Shown here: piece by piece, positions 36,701 to 48,300 of the stretch
How the letters are laid out: the number at the start of each line of letters is the position of its first letter
Position numbering within the stretch: the first letter of the stretch is position 1
Assembly (NCBI GenBank): GCA_002943765.1
Contig: PQWQ01000018.1
Coordinates: forward strand, 891,501-955,500
DNA from: Psoroptes ovis
Taxonomy: Eukaryota; Arthropoda; Arachnida; Sarcoptiformes; Psoroptidae
Direction of reading: 5' to 3'
Length of the DNA: 64,000 nt
Notes under the pieces: generated by a model
The model's input: only the letters and a program-made list of their open reading frames with translations
Told to the model about the DNA's origin: nothing
The model's database searches: none
Made by a program: the position numbers and the translations under genes

Positions 36701-37801
36701 TTCCGCTTAATCGAATAGAGTTGCTCGAAAAAATTGGCCAGAACTTTTCGGACAACCTAATACATACATTTATAAATAAATTATTTTAATAATTTTGAAA
36801 AACAAAGAAAAAATTTCTTCAAAAATTTAAATTTACATTTTCTTAAGAAAATTTCAAATTGCAATCACAAGTGTTCATTGGCATTTGTGTATATTTAATA
36901 TGTTATGAGAAAAGAATTCTTTTCTTTTTCTTTAAAAATTCAATGATAATTTCTTCATTTATTTATTACTAATAATTATGTTTCATTTTTTGTTTTATTT
37001 TTAGATTTAATCGAAAAATATGTTGATCATCATGACATGTCAACGAAATCATTATTATTATCATCAACAACAACAACAGCAGAAGCTGCTGCAGCAACAT
37101 CAGCAGCAACCGAAGCTCCGGCAATGACATCGACATGGAATTCATATATAATCAATAAGACAAATACGAATTCGAATAATAATAATGATGATGATAATCG
37201 AATTAATAATTCAATGATTTTGAAAAATTATAATGATAATATGATTATGATGAATATCAGCAACAATAATATTCTTAATAACACAAATAATTTAAATAAT
37301 AATTGTCTTATTAAACGATTATCGAATGGTATTGAACAAATATTACGATTGGCTAAACAAACAAAATTATTAAATTGTACTGAAATATTGATACCACAAA
37401 ATTTAATGAAAAATATTTCGACAAATGTGATTGAAATGTCTGATCTGGAACCATGCGGTTTACGTGGTTGTTTATTATTGATTTATGTTGAAAATAATGA
37501 TAATAATAATAATAATAATTTTGATAAACAAACCATTATCAACGATAATGATAAATATAACCGTCCAACATTGAATAATAGTAACAATAATGCGAATAAT
37601 AATGATAATCAACAAAAACAATTAAAATTATTAGGTGAATTCATATTGGATACAGATATGATACCAACATTTGAAGTCTTTCTTACATTGAAAACAGTAA
37701 AACCATCATGGTTTGAATCATTGGAATATCGTTTTTTTAAAAAACAACCAATTATATTATCAGAAATCTACCTCTTGAATAAGAAAAAATTATATCAATA
37801 A
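33711..37801 (+). CDS. DDIT4/REDD1 (RTP801) family protein, scylla/charybde-like
   Basis: A stress-induced inhibitor of TORC1 signalling that in animals acts upstream of TSC1/TSC2. Two exons: 33711-34260 (GTAAGT donor) and 37005-37801 (TTTTTAG acceptor), joined in phase 1, giving 448 residues. The first 280 or so residues are low complexity: Ser, Asn, Gln and Ala runs. The conserved RTP801 C-terminal domain begins near residue 284. It includes EPCGLRG (about residue 331), then after an Asn-rich insertion LGEFILDTDMIPTFEVFL, then WFESLEYRFF and finally NKKKLYQ at the C-terminus; vertebrate members end in a similar KKKLY block. The usual length is about 230-280 residues, so this one is enlarged by homopolymers. 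The choice between the two fly paralogues cannot be made. Confidence 0.85.
35325..35406. mobile_element. Fold-back mariner-like MITE, copy 21 (group A)
   Basis: TAGGTTGTCCGAAAAGTTC at the left and AGAACTTTCCGGACAATCTAA at the right, TA after. Forward core CATTCCGCTTAATCGAATAG, shared with copy 24. Confidence 0.8.
36058..36138. mobile_element. Fold-back mariner-like MITE, copy 22 (group B, reverse core)
   Basis: TTAGTTTGTCCGAAAAGTTT at the left, AACTTTTCGGACAACCTAA at the right, TA on both sides. Core GATCATATCGTAGGAAAA is the reversed group B core. Confidence 0.83.
36383..36462. mobile_element. Fold-back mariner-like MITE, copy 23 (group B, reverse core)
   Basis: TTAGGTTGTCCGAAAAG at the left, TTATCGGACAACCTAA at the right, TA on both sides. 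Core AATTATATCGTAGGGAATTA. Confidence 0.84.
36680..36760. mobile_element. Fold-back mariner-like MITE, copy 24 (group A)
   Basis: TTAGGTTGTCCGAAAAATTC at the left and GAACTTTTCGGACAACCTAA at the right, TA on both sides. The forward core is near-identical to copy 21 apart from a small deletion. Confidence 0.85.
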
Positions 37802-39589
37802 TTGAATTAATCAATAATCAATAATTGAAAATGACCGAATTCAAACACTTTTAGATATATTAAGAAATATAATGCAGCTTGAAATCATTTTGATCATCAT
37901 CATTTAAAACATAACAAAAACAATAACCCTTCATCATTATCATCATCATTACTATCACAAATGATACACACATACATCATTTAAACATGATTGAGCCGAA
38001 TAATTTCGAAATTTACATTTTGATGATTGTCAAAACACTGGTATTTACATTGCTGCTTGATAGAGCAGATAGAATTCAATATGATACATATGAATACATA
38101 ATCATTCAACGATTCATTCATTCAAACATTAAAATGCACAATAGATTAATTGATTAATTAATTAAATACACACACTGACACATATTGATTTGTACTGATA
38201 AAAACATTTGTGATTTTGAATTGTAATTGATTGATATGACACATACACACATTCAACACTGATATACACATTTAACACTGATATACACATTTAAAATCTA
38301 TTTAGTAATCATATGTGTGTGTGTGTGGTGCGAAACATATAAAACAACAAAACATCAATTCATTGGACATTATAATCCTTAACACATAGACACATCCCCA
38401 GAAACACACTTTGAAACAATTTGAATTCAATTCAATTCTTCTGGATTTCTTGAATTTTATCGAAGAAAACGAATAATTGTCAAATGAAACACTGTGAAAT
38501 CATTCAAGAAATTAAAAATTAATCGTATTTGATCATGATGGACATTAACATGACCACATTGCACACGTTCATTGATTTCATTGATACTTTCATTGTTTTA
38601 AGAGAAAAAATTCTAGTTATCTATAATTATTAATTGATTATTCATTCATTAACAATAAAATTGATCATTTCAAGCGGTTGATGATGATCTTCACTATATT
38701 TTCACATACATAACTTCACACGTTTCACACTCACACATAAATTTTCACATAAAGCAATGATAATCTGGTCCATTATTAGCTTAACTGAGCATTAATTTTA
38801 AAAAAAATTAATCTGCCAAGATTATCATCATTCGATTTATTATAATTCAATTCAATTCAAATCATCATCATCATAAACACATAGCTCTTTTAATATTTTT
38901 AGTGTATTTTTGAAAATTTTTTAATGTTAAAATTTATTTTTAGTCAAATTTCAAACATATTAAAACACATTTACACAAACACAGACAAAGACTATACATA
39001 TTATAGAGATGGATTAATTAATTAATATTAATTAATCTATTTTTTATCAAATTGATAAATTAGTTGATAATCATTATTATTATTATTATTAAAATGTTTT
39101 TCTCATCTTCCTTGATCATTCAAAATTCGATCAATTTCATTGATTGATTGATTGATCAAGAATCAGAAAAATCCATTGTCTTCGTTTTTTTTCAAATTTC
39201 AACAAAAAAAAGTGAGTTTTAAAAATTTAGAAATTTATAAATTCATGAATAAATAACAACAATTTTGATTGCATTGAAAATCGCGCATATACATCGAAAT
39301 ATGCATTGTTTGTGTATTTGTTACAAACAAACAAACAACATCATCCATTATTATCGATTCATTCAAATTAATATTACAATAATAATAATAATAAAATATT
39401 TGTGATTTATATTTTAATTTCAATTTAAATCTTTTTTTTTTCTTTTGTTTGTTTTTTTAATTAATTGATTTGATTAATTAATCTCAAATAAAATTTTTGT
39501 TTTTATTTTCATTTTTTCAAATTAAAATTTTATTTGAAATATTTGTTTTTTTCCATTGATTTTCTATCGTGGAGTTTTTCAAAATTTCG
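37802..39589. other. 3' flank of DDIT4-like gene
   Basis: Probable 3' untranslated region followed by AT-rich intergenic DNA with CA repeats (38160-38340) and short AATTAATTAATT runs. No further gene is seen. Confidence 0.5.
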
Positions 39590-40430
39590 AAAAAATCTAA
39601 GGCTATCCATCGATGAAATTTTTGGAAAAATCGAAAAAATCTAAGGCTATAGTACGTGGAAATTTTCGAAAAAATCTAAGGCTATCCATCGTCAAAATTT
39701 TTGAGAAAATCGAAAAAATCTAAGGCTATAATACGTGGAAATTTTTGAATTTTTCGAAAAAATCTAAGGCTATCCATCGTCAAAATTTTTCAAAAAATCG
39801 GAAAAATCTAAGGCTATCCATCGTCAAAATTTTTCAAAATTTTGAAAAAATCTAAGGCTATAGTACGTGGAAATTTTCGAAAAAATCGAAAAAATCTAAG
39901 GCTAACCATCGTCAAAATTTTTCAAAATTTTGAAAAAATCTAAGGCTATAGTACGTGGAAATTTTCGAAAAAATCGAAAAAATCTAAAGCTATCCATCGA
40001 CAAAATTTTTGAAAAAATGGAAAAAATCTAAGGCTATAGTAAGTGGAAATTTTCTGAAAAATCGAAAAATTGCCAGTCTATAGCCTTTGGAAAATTTTGA
40101 AAAAATCGAAAAAATCTAAGGCTATAGTCTAAGGAAATTTTCGAAAAATTGAAAAAATTGCCAGTCTATTGCCTTTAGAAAAATTTTGAAAAAATCGATA
40201 AAATCTAATGCTATAGTCTAAGGAAATTTTCGAACAATTGAAAAAATTGCCAGTCTATTGCCTTTGGAAAATTTTGAAAAAATCGAAAAAATCTAAGGCT
40301 ATAATCTTCAGAAATTTTTGAAAAATTTGAAAAAATCTAAAGCTATACATTGACATAATTTTTGAAAAAATCAGACTATAGTCTTTGAAAATTTCGGAAA
40401 AATCTAAGGCTATGGTCTCGAAATTTTTCG
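39590..40430. repeat. Tandem array of about 44-bp units (TCTAAGGCTAT)
   Basis: About 20 copies of the word CTAAGGCTAT or a variant (CTAAAGCTAT, GCCAGTCTAT) recur, mostly 42-46 bp apart. Two kinds of unit alternate in part of the array: one continues CCATCGTCAAAATTTTT, the other AGTACGTGGAAATTTTC. The right end is the most diverged. It lies between two convergently transcribed genes. Confidence 0.9.
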
Positions 40431-40671
40431 AAATGAATTTTATTTACAAATTTGAACAACAAAACAGCATAAGAAATAATGAAAATAATGATAAAAGTTT
40501 GAATACAATTAAAATAAATAAATCATTCAATTCTACATTTATTCATTTAATTTGATTCATGATTCATATATCCACAGCTATACACAATAAAATCGTTGGA
40601 AAAACAAAAGAAAATTCATTGAGCAATTTTCATAAAGGTGCTGATAAGCTTCAAGCCATTAAATTATGCCT

Positions 40672-42361
40672 TTATTGCGATTTGGTGCCATTCTGGTCAT
40701 TTTCATGGTCATTATCATTATTATTCTGAATATTTTGACCAGGTCTGTCGCCGCTATTACCAACACCACCACCATTAGTCATCGATAAACACTTGATTTT
40801 TAATCGATCTATATCATCATCCAATTGATCGTTAAGTATTAATTGATCTAAAATCGTTTTATCATCGAAAATATTCATCGTATCACTGGTCTTTGGTTGT
40901 TGCTGAGGTTGTTGTTGTCTTGTATTATTTTCATGTTGTACATCTTCATCATTATTATCATTACCATGTGTACCACTGACTTGCTGGCGGCCATCAGCTG
41001 GCGATAATCGACCATTACGATCACTCTTATTACTAGTATTATTATTATCATAAATTTTATTATTCAATTCTTCTAAACGTTTCAATGCATTCGTATAATT
41101 TTCTTTTGCTTTATTCACACGTGATTCATATGAACGTATTTTATTGACTTGTTCATCTAACATTTGATTGAATTGTGATTTCATTTCAAAATATGGTCTA
41201 TGATTGGTATCAGGAATAAGAAAAGTGGGAGAAAAATTGAATTTAGTCATGGAAATTAATAGATTAGCGATCAAGGTGAGATAAGGTAGGGTTAAGGTAA
41301 TACAAGGGTTATACAAGGGTAAAAATAATCGAAATAAACGAATAAAAAATAAAATAAATAAATAAAACTTACAATAATTGTAAACGATGTTGATTAGCAT
41401 AATTATTAAGCTCAAGAAAATTGCGTCTAGTTTCCATGCTTTTAAATTATTGCAAAATAATAAAATAAAAATAAAAAATAAACGAAAATTAAAATAAAAT
41501 AAATCAAAATAACAGTAAGGAAAGGGGTTAAGGTTATCAAATCGAATCAATCAATGACCGATTGAATTGATGATTCAGGAAATCAATTCGATTGATTTGT
41601 GATTTTCAAGGACAGTTTTTCAAGTGAAAATTCAAAAATACCTTGCTTTAACGATTGAACGTTTCAATTGATTATGTAATTTCAATAGATTTTGTTCCGT
41701 AGCTGCAAATTCTTTTGATGTTTGTAAATGTTTTTGTTCAGCAATTTTTCGATCAATTTCTGATTGATTAACTTTTTCTGCTGATTTTGTCAATAATTTT
41801 TCAAGTTCAATATTTGAATCATTAGAATTACAATCATTGTTTTGAATGTTGATGATTTCAGGGTCAGAATGATTGCTATTTGCTGAATTTGAATTCAAAT
41901 TATCGACAGAATCATTTTGATTTGGCTGCTGCTGTTGGTTTTGAAGCTGATTTTGTCTATTTTGTTCAATAATTGTTTGTTCAGCTAATTGTACAATATC
42001 TTTGGCATTATTATGTTCTTGTATTGCTTGTTCATAACGTTTTGCTTCTTGTTGTACTTTTTGATGTAAATCATTAACCAGCTGTTTAGTTTCATAATAT
42101 GGCCGTGCTTTTTCAATTGAGCTGCCTAATTTTCTGGATAATTGTTCAATTTTTATTGCCGATTCATTTAAAAGATTATTGAATTCTAGCCGAGCTTTCT
42201 AAATGAAAGTAAAAAGCGATTTATTAATGTAAATATTTGAAATAAAATTTGAAAGCAAATCAAACCTCTAATTCAAGCTCCAGTTTATTAATAAATTCGG
42301 TTGAGGTATTTAAATTTTCCAATTCGACTTGAACACGTGGATCTGGATCCATGATGATCAT
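40672..42361 (-). CDS. SH3BP5/SH3BP5L (Sab) family, Rab11 exchange factor
   Basis: This family (vertebrate SH3BP5, worm REI-1) is a coiled-coil guanine-nucleotide exchange factor for Rab11; SH3BP5 also binds JNK at mitochondria. Exons on the - strand: 42361-42266, 42198-41642, 41197-40672, with GT-AG borders and consistent phases, giving about 392 residues. The start could be either ATG of MIIMDPDPRV (42361 or 42352). The conserved N-terminus DPRVQVELENLNTSTEFINK, SIEKARPYYE, IVQLAEQ and, across the last junction, IVKAR|PYFEMK match the family at the expected spacing. A Gln/Asn/Ser-rich insertion interrupts the middle of the coiled coil. The C-terminal third is low complexity, as in relatives, and ends NDQNGTKSQ. 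Length agrees with SH3BP5L. Confidence 0.87.
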
Positions 42362-43590
42362 TTCAATGTGTGCTGGTGGTGATAATGATGAATCAAAGAA
42401 AAAAAAATTGAATGAAAATAATGATACAAATGGCAGATGCACAAGGGTTTGAAATTCAATTGAAAAATTATCAAAAAACAAAATCGAGATCAAATGATTG
42501 AATCATTTATGACAATTGTTTCAAACACAAATCAAATATACGAAATGATGAATTCATTTGACGAAATAAATCAAATTTATGAACCTATGTAATCAAGCTA
42601 AATCAATCGACGAGTCAATCAAAATCAATCGATGACGACGATCAATTAATGATGATGCATTAAATTGATGATGCATGGGATTGGTGTGATGATGATGATG
42701 ATGCGTTGTAAATCATTTTTTATTTTGATTTTTCAAAATAAAAAACAAGAATTCAAAACAAAATATTTGTCATTCGTTGATTTTGCTTCTTTTTCAACAA
42801 GAAATCTCCATATTTGGTAATCAAATGTAGTATTATTGGTCAATATTTTTTGTGGAGAAAAATGAAAAGAAACGACCACATCATCCATTCATTCATTCAA
42901 ATGAGTATTTGGATTTGTCAGATTAAAAAAAAGAGGCATGAAGCATATGATTGTAGGCAAATCAAATTCAAAAACGAAAGAGAAAACACATTTGAAATGA
43001 TGCAAAAATCAAACTAAAATCAAAATTGAAAAAAAAATGTAAACAAACACGATGCTCGAAGCAAAATAACGGTAAACATTGACCGCGCATGCGCACGAGT
43101 GCCGCTTGATCAAATTTTATTTTTTTGATAAATGGAAAATTGAATTAAATCAGATCAGATCAAATCAAAATTGATTTAATTGAATTAAATTAAATTATGT
43201 CACAATAATTTATGTATTCAATCATATCAATTTGAAGAGGTGGTAGCTGTATGAATGAATCAATGAATGTAGGCAGACAGGTGCTTGAATTGGGACTGTT
43301 TAATGTAATAGATTTATATGTAGCTCGGAACGAGCAATGATTGATGAAACAATTTCCCATAAACAATGAATGAAGATCGAAATCAATGAATGATGATAAT
43401 ACTGGAGCTTGGAGCTGTTTGTTGGAGATGCTTTTCGTTTCATTCGGGATTTAAAAATGTTTATCAGCTCAATCAGCTGGTAAAATCGTCGAGGATCGTT
43501 GGTTTAAATTATTTTTGATCGATCGTTTTAGATGAATGGAAGATGATTGTTTGTTTATTTTCAAAATATTTTACAGTTTCAGCTTTGTTT
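42362..43590. other. Spacer between SH3BP5 and PDE6D genes
   Basis: This 1.2-kb spacer should hold the SH3BP5 promoter and the PDE6D 3' end. The only striking word is the NRF-1 type palindrome at 43084-43095, in the most GC-rich patch of this area. Confidence 0.55.
43084..43095. promoter_or_regulatory. NRF-1/Erect wing-type site CGCGCATGCGCA
   Basis: The 12-mer matches the known YGCGCAYGCGCR consensus at every position. It lies about 720-730 bp upstream of the SH3BP5 start codon in otherwise very AT-rich DNA, where such a word is unlikely by chance. A role in SH3BP5 transcription is inference. Confidence 0.6.
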
Positions 43591-44295
43591 TCAAATGTAA
43601 TATAATCGTACACGAGTGGTAGATACCAAAAGATCATTGTCGAAAAATTTCGTCTCGATTATAACGTTGCCGCTGTATAATAATTGAAAATTAGATGATA
43701 ATTAGTTCAAATTTGAATAAATATTGATCAAAACAAATACTTTAAAACATTTGCAGGCATCATTTGTGATTCAGGTGCTGCTTCAATCAATGATTGCCAT
43801 GTATTCGTTGAGTTGGCCATCACATAACCGAATTCGAAGAACCATTCTATGTGTTTGGGAATGATTTGATACAAATGAATAGATTTAAGCTCAAATAAAT
43901 CATTGGACTAACCTTCTAGACAGCGACCTTTAAAAAATACACGTTGTTCAAGACGAAATTTTTCAATTGCTTCGATTGATGTGAAATTTATCTCACGCGA
44001 TACGGCACGACATTTTAATATTGATTTCGGTACCCTTGCTTCATGTTCTTTGTCTGGTTTTGATCTAAATTGAGGATTTAAATGGAAATCAATCGATGAT
44101 TAATAAATCAAGAGTAAACATACAGATCAGTGTTGCCTTCCCAAAATATATCACCTGTGTCGGCATCGCGTAAATTCATCCAATTTCTATATGAATTATC
44201 GGGAAGAAAATGATGAAAATTAATTAAAAATCTAAAGAATCGATTTAAAATTACAATTTAAAACCGGTGAGAATATTTTCAGCTCTGGTAGACAT
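43591..44295 (-). CDS. PDE6D: PDE6D, prenyl-binding protein (PDE delta)
   Basis: A soluble carrier that extracts farnesylated or geranylgeranylated proteins (Ras, Rheb, Rab and ciliary cargo) from membranes; Arl2/Arl3-GTP releases the cargo. Five small exons on the - strand: 44295-44255, 44186-44124, 44064-43913, 43846-43741, 43672-43591. Phases agree throughout and total 147 residues; human PDE6D has 150. Landmarks: MSTRAENILTGFKLNWMNLR at the start, ARVPKSILKCRAVSREINF, FRLEQRVFFKGRCLEEWFFE, NSTNTWQSLIEAAPESQMMP, and the end GNVIIETKFFDNDLLVSTTR followed by VRLYYI. It is complete with no missing block. Introns are 70-110 bp, and every exon was too short to appear as a long open frame. Confidence 0.93.
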
Positions 44296-45398
44296 TTCTA
44301 TTAAACGATATTTTGGTTATTAGTGCGAATTTAGAAATGACTCTATGAATATTCAATGATTCACCAGGATTTCATCGAAATTTGATGCGATTTTCAGTAC
44401 GTTGCATTCATATGACAATGAATCGATCAAATAAATAAAAATTTAGAGCAAATGAATTATATATCAAAGAATTATGAATAATAAATATGAATTGGATCAA
44501 AATCCATTTGAGTTTGATCAATAAAAGCAAAATTTGTTTTCATTTGAACATGGCAACCATTTCTACCCTAATCAGGCTATTTCAACTTGATTAGTCTTTC
44601 GAATTTTCAAAAAAATTTAAATTTTTCCCGCGAATCAAAAAGAAATTGAAAAATTGAACAAAAAAAAATTTTATTCTCACAAATTATAAAAAGAGAAATA
44701 TTTAAATTAAGAATTGGATATTAAATTCAAATAATGCATCCTTTTTTCTTGAATAATTAGACGATAAACACGAATTCTGGTCCAATTCGTCCATGATTAT
44801 CGGTTCTTGGCCCAAAAAACGTTAGAATTTTGATTCATTCACGTTCAAATCAGCTCTAAATCATCACAATTACTGATAATTAGCTTCTACACGACACACA
44901 TACACACACTTGGATATTTACATTAATTAAAAAAAAATTGAAATTAAAAAAAACAAAAGAAGTGATTCAAAAGAAATATTCATTCATCAATTCAAATATA
45001 TGAATATTTAAGATTGTCAAATGTTAATTAATTTATAATTAATTAATTAATAATTATTTAAATTAATTGACCAAAGAAAAAAAGACAAAAAAAGGTTGGA
45101 ATGTATTCAAATAATAATAAACGTAAATGTCTGTGTGTGCTTGTATGGAATTGTTTAAATTAAAATTATAATCAATGGAAATCAATGATTTTTGGAAATG
45201 TTTTTGTCGAAATATTTTAAATCTAAAAAGTTTTAGAAGTTTAAGCGATTTTCTATGTTCAAAAGAAGGCATAATTATAATAATAATGATCATTAAGTAT
45301 TATCATATGTGTGTGTGTCATGGATGTAGGCCTATGTGGATGTATCTGGCTTGTTGAAAGTACCACAAATCCGAACAAATCAATTGGAATTAATCAAA
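44296..45398. other. Spacer between PDE6D start and EPLIN-like 3' end
   Basis: It contains the PDE6D upstream region and EPLIN-like 3' untranslated sequence. AATAAA on the - strand at 44670-44675 is a candidate poly(A) signal. No exon is seen. Confidence 0.45.
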
Positions 45399-48300
45399 TT
45401 AATTGACATAATCTTCAATCAATTCTTGATGTTCATGGATTTGATGATGTTGATCATCATCAACGTAATCAGTTGAATCTAATTGTTCATCATTTGTTGT
45501 GCTGATATCATGTCCATCTCGTTCTTCATGATGCACCTGATGATCATGATGACCATTACTGACGGTATTACCATCGATTTCATCTTCATCATCATCATGA
45601 TGACCATTTGTCGATTGATTATTATTTATATTGGTATTATCATTATCAACAGATTGCTGTTTACCATTTGTTGTCGATGGTTTAGCTTTATTTGACCATT
45701 TATCTTTATGTTGTTCCATACCGAAACCTTCATCATAATTTCCTTTTTCCATAAATAATTGTTTAAAATGTGGTATACAAAATAGTTTATCAGCATGTTG
45801 TGTAAAATTATCCAATCTAAATCAATCAAGATCGTAATAATCAAATAATTAGTTTAAAATTGATAAATCATTCGATTCAATTGAAATTACCTCATTGGCA
45901 TATGACACTTGGCACAACGGAAACAATTTTTATGTAATTTAATGCCAGAAAATTCCATTTTTTCCATTGGATAGATTTTTGTTGAACAAACATAACATGA
46001 ATCGATGTATTGTTGATATGTTTTTTCTTGCTATTTTTATTCAAATGTCACCGATTTTGATTTTAGAAAAAATTGAATAAATTAATCAGACCATTGATCA
46101 AAATTAATCGACAAAAAAATAATGGAAAAATGAATCATTCAAGGAAAATGAAATAAAATAAATCAATCAACGAATTGATCAATCAAATCAATTTTCAATC
46201 AATTTCGAGAATCAGATAACCCCAAAAGTCTGAACCATTTGAACATTGAATTCAAAATAGACATTGGAATTTGATTTCGAATCAAATCCGAAAAAATAAT
46301 TAAAATCAAATTATTTTATTATTTAAAAAATGAATAATTTTAGATAAAATATTGTTCATCATTAATAGTGGATAATAGGAAAGAATTAATTTTGAAAATA
46401 AACAATTAAAGAATCATTAAATCATTAATTTGTTTTTTTATTGTTTTACACATTGAATTGAATCTTGAATTTCTTGAAACAATATTGAAAATACATGATC
46501 ATATTTTACCATTGATAATATGTTTATATCAAGAAAATATTTGCTGCTTACGAGCTGCTTTGATCGTGAATTTATTTGGATTGAAAAATTTTTGAAAAAC
46601 TTCTGAATTCATTGGATAGAATCGAATCAACAACACGTGATAAATCTTGAATATAAATATTGAAACACGTGTGTGAATTCTCGAATATTTCATGAAATAT
46701 TCACTAATTCAATTAAATATAAAGAAAATTAGTTGAATAAACAAATGGTTCGATTAATCGCGATCAATTAGATCAATGAGAAAGCAGCAACAGCAGCGTT
46801 AGCACTTGGTTTTCAATCATTCACAATGGCAGGTTGATATTGTTAGCAACGATTATCTTCGAGCAATCAATCGACTTTGTTTTGTTTGTGATAATCATCA
46901 TTATCTCTTTGATCATGCAATTAACTATTAATAGATTACCATTTAATTAATCGATTATCTAATTGAATTAATTAAAATCAACCAGTGATCATCAATGATA
47001 ATTGGCTCGGCCAACAAAAGATATTCGTCGTTTTTTTATTGCAAAAGCTTGAGAACTAAAACAAACCGACCCTAATTCAGTAAGCTTTAAGCTATTTAAA
47101 GGTACATTCATGAAATTATCTTCGATTTATTAGCATTATTAGATTAGATTCGAATTCACCATGATTATCGATTGATTTTAGCATTGAAAATGATGATTTC
47201 ATATTGATTAGCTTGAATTATTAAGCAATTATTCAATCAATAATTAGGCCACAATTTGTTCAACAAAATCATCATCATTATTACAATCATCAGTATAATG
47301 ATTATTATCATCATCATCGATATTGTCCTGGATATAATTGAGATGATAGAAAAATTGTATTAAATCATTTCAAAGCATTGATTATTCAGTGATTAAAGGG
47401 TTAATATTTCGAATTTGGCCATCAAACAAGTTCTCAAAGCATCAAGACTCGAGATCGAATGCGCTCGAAGCTGGCGGAGCAATGCTGAATGCGGCACATT
47501 CAGGATTGTTCAAGTTTCAAAGGCTTTCAAAGGGTTAAATCAATAAAATTGGAATGCAAATACTCACAACAAAACGATTAACACGTGGACGTGGTTTATC
47601 GATAGGTTTATTGGTTTCATTTTGTATCGATTCAAACATAGCTCGTAAATTTTTTGTCATATCACGTTGTTCAACTAATTGAACAATTTCATTATCATCA
47701 GTATGTTTATTGCTATCATTGTTGTGATTATTTTCACGATGTTCAGCAATTTCTGATTGCCAATTTTCAAATTTTGCACGTAAATGTTTAGCTTTTTCAG
47801 GTTCAACCTGTATGACATCATCACTTTTATAGCTTGATTTGACTAGATTCGAATGGAAAAATTGAAAATAAGTCAAACACATAGGTCAATGAACAAATTG
47901 AGTAAACAAACATACCGATATTTGGATCAACTAATGGTTCATTTTCATAAATTTTCGTTGTTTCACGTGGTGGTGTAATACGTTTTGGCATTTTTGGTGA
48001 CAATACACCACCACCATTACCAACATTGTTGGAATTATCACCATTCATTTGTTGTTGTTCTAATTGTTTAAATTTATTTAGCATTTTTTTTGTTGTATCA
48101 ACTTTTGGTATATCATCAATAATTTTTACTGATGAATGATGATGGCTACTATTATTCGAATCATTATTATTATGATTATCATTTACATTATCAATATCAT
48201 CACGATTTTCAAAATAATTAAAACGTTGTTGCAACTGTTTCGAATCAATCGATTCAATTGAATGACCATTCGAATGATTATTATGATTATCATCGATTTG

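Larger units (their letters stand above)
34261..37004 (+). other. Intron of the DDIT4-like gene with four MITEs
   Basis: The 2.7-kb intron carries fold-back copies 21-24, a GT dinucleotide run (34654-34679) and a CA run (34984-35004). No other exon is seen. Confidence 0.75.

Noticed and set aside
47278..47335. Possible extra EPLIN-like exon in the intron before LIM2
   Set aside because: The flanking exons already join in phase 0 and the segment is a CAT repeat with no clear acceptor and donor pair.
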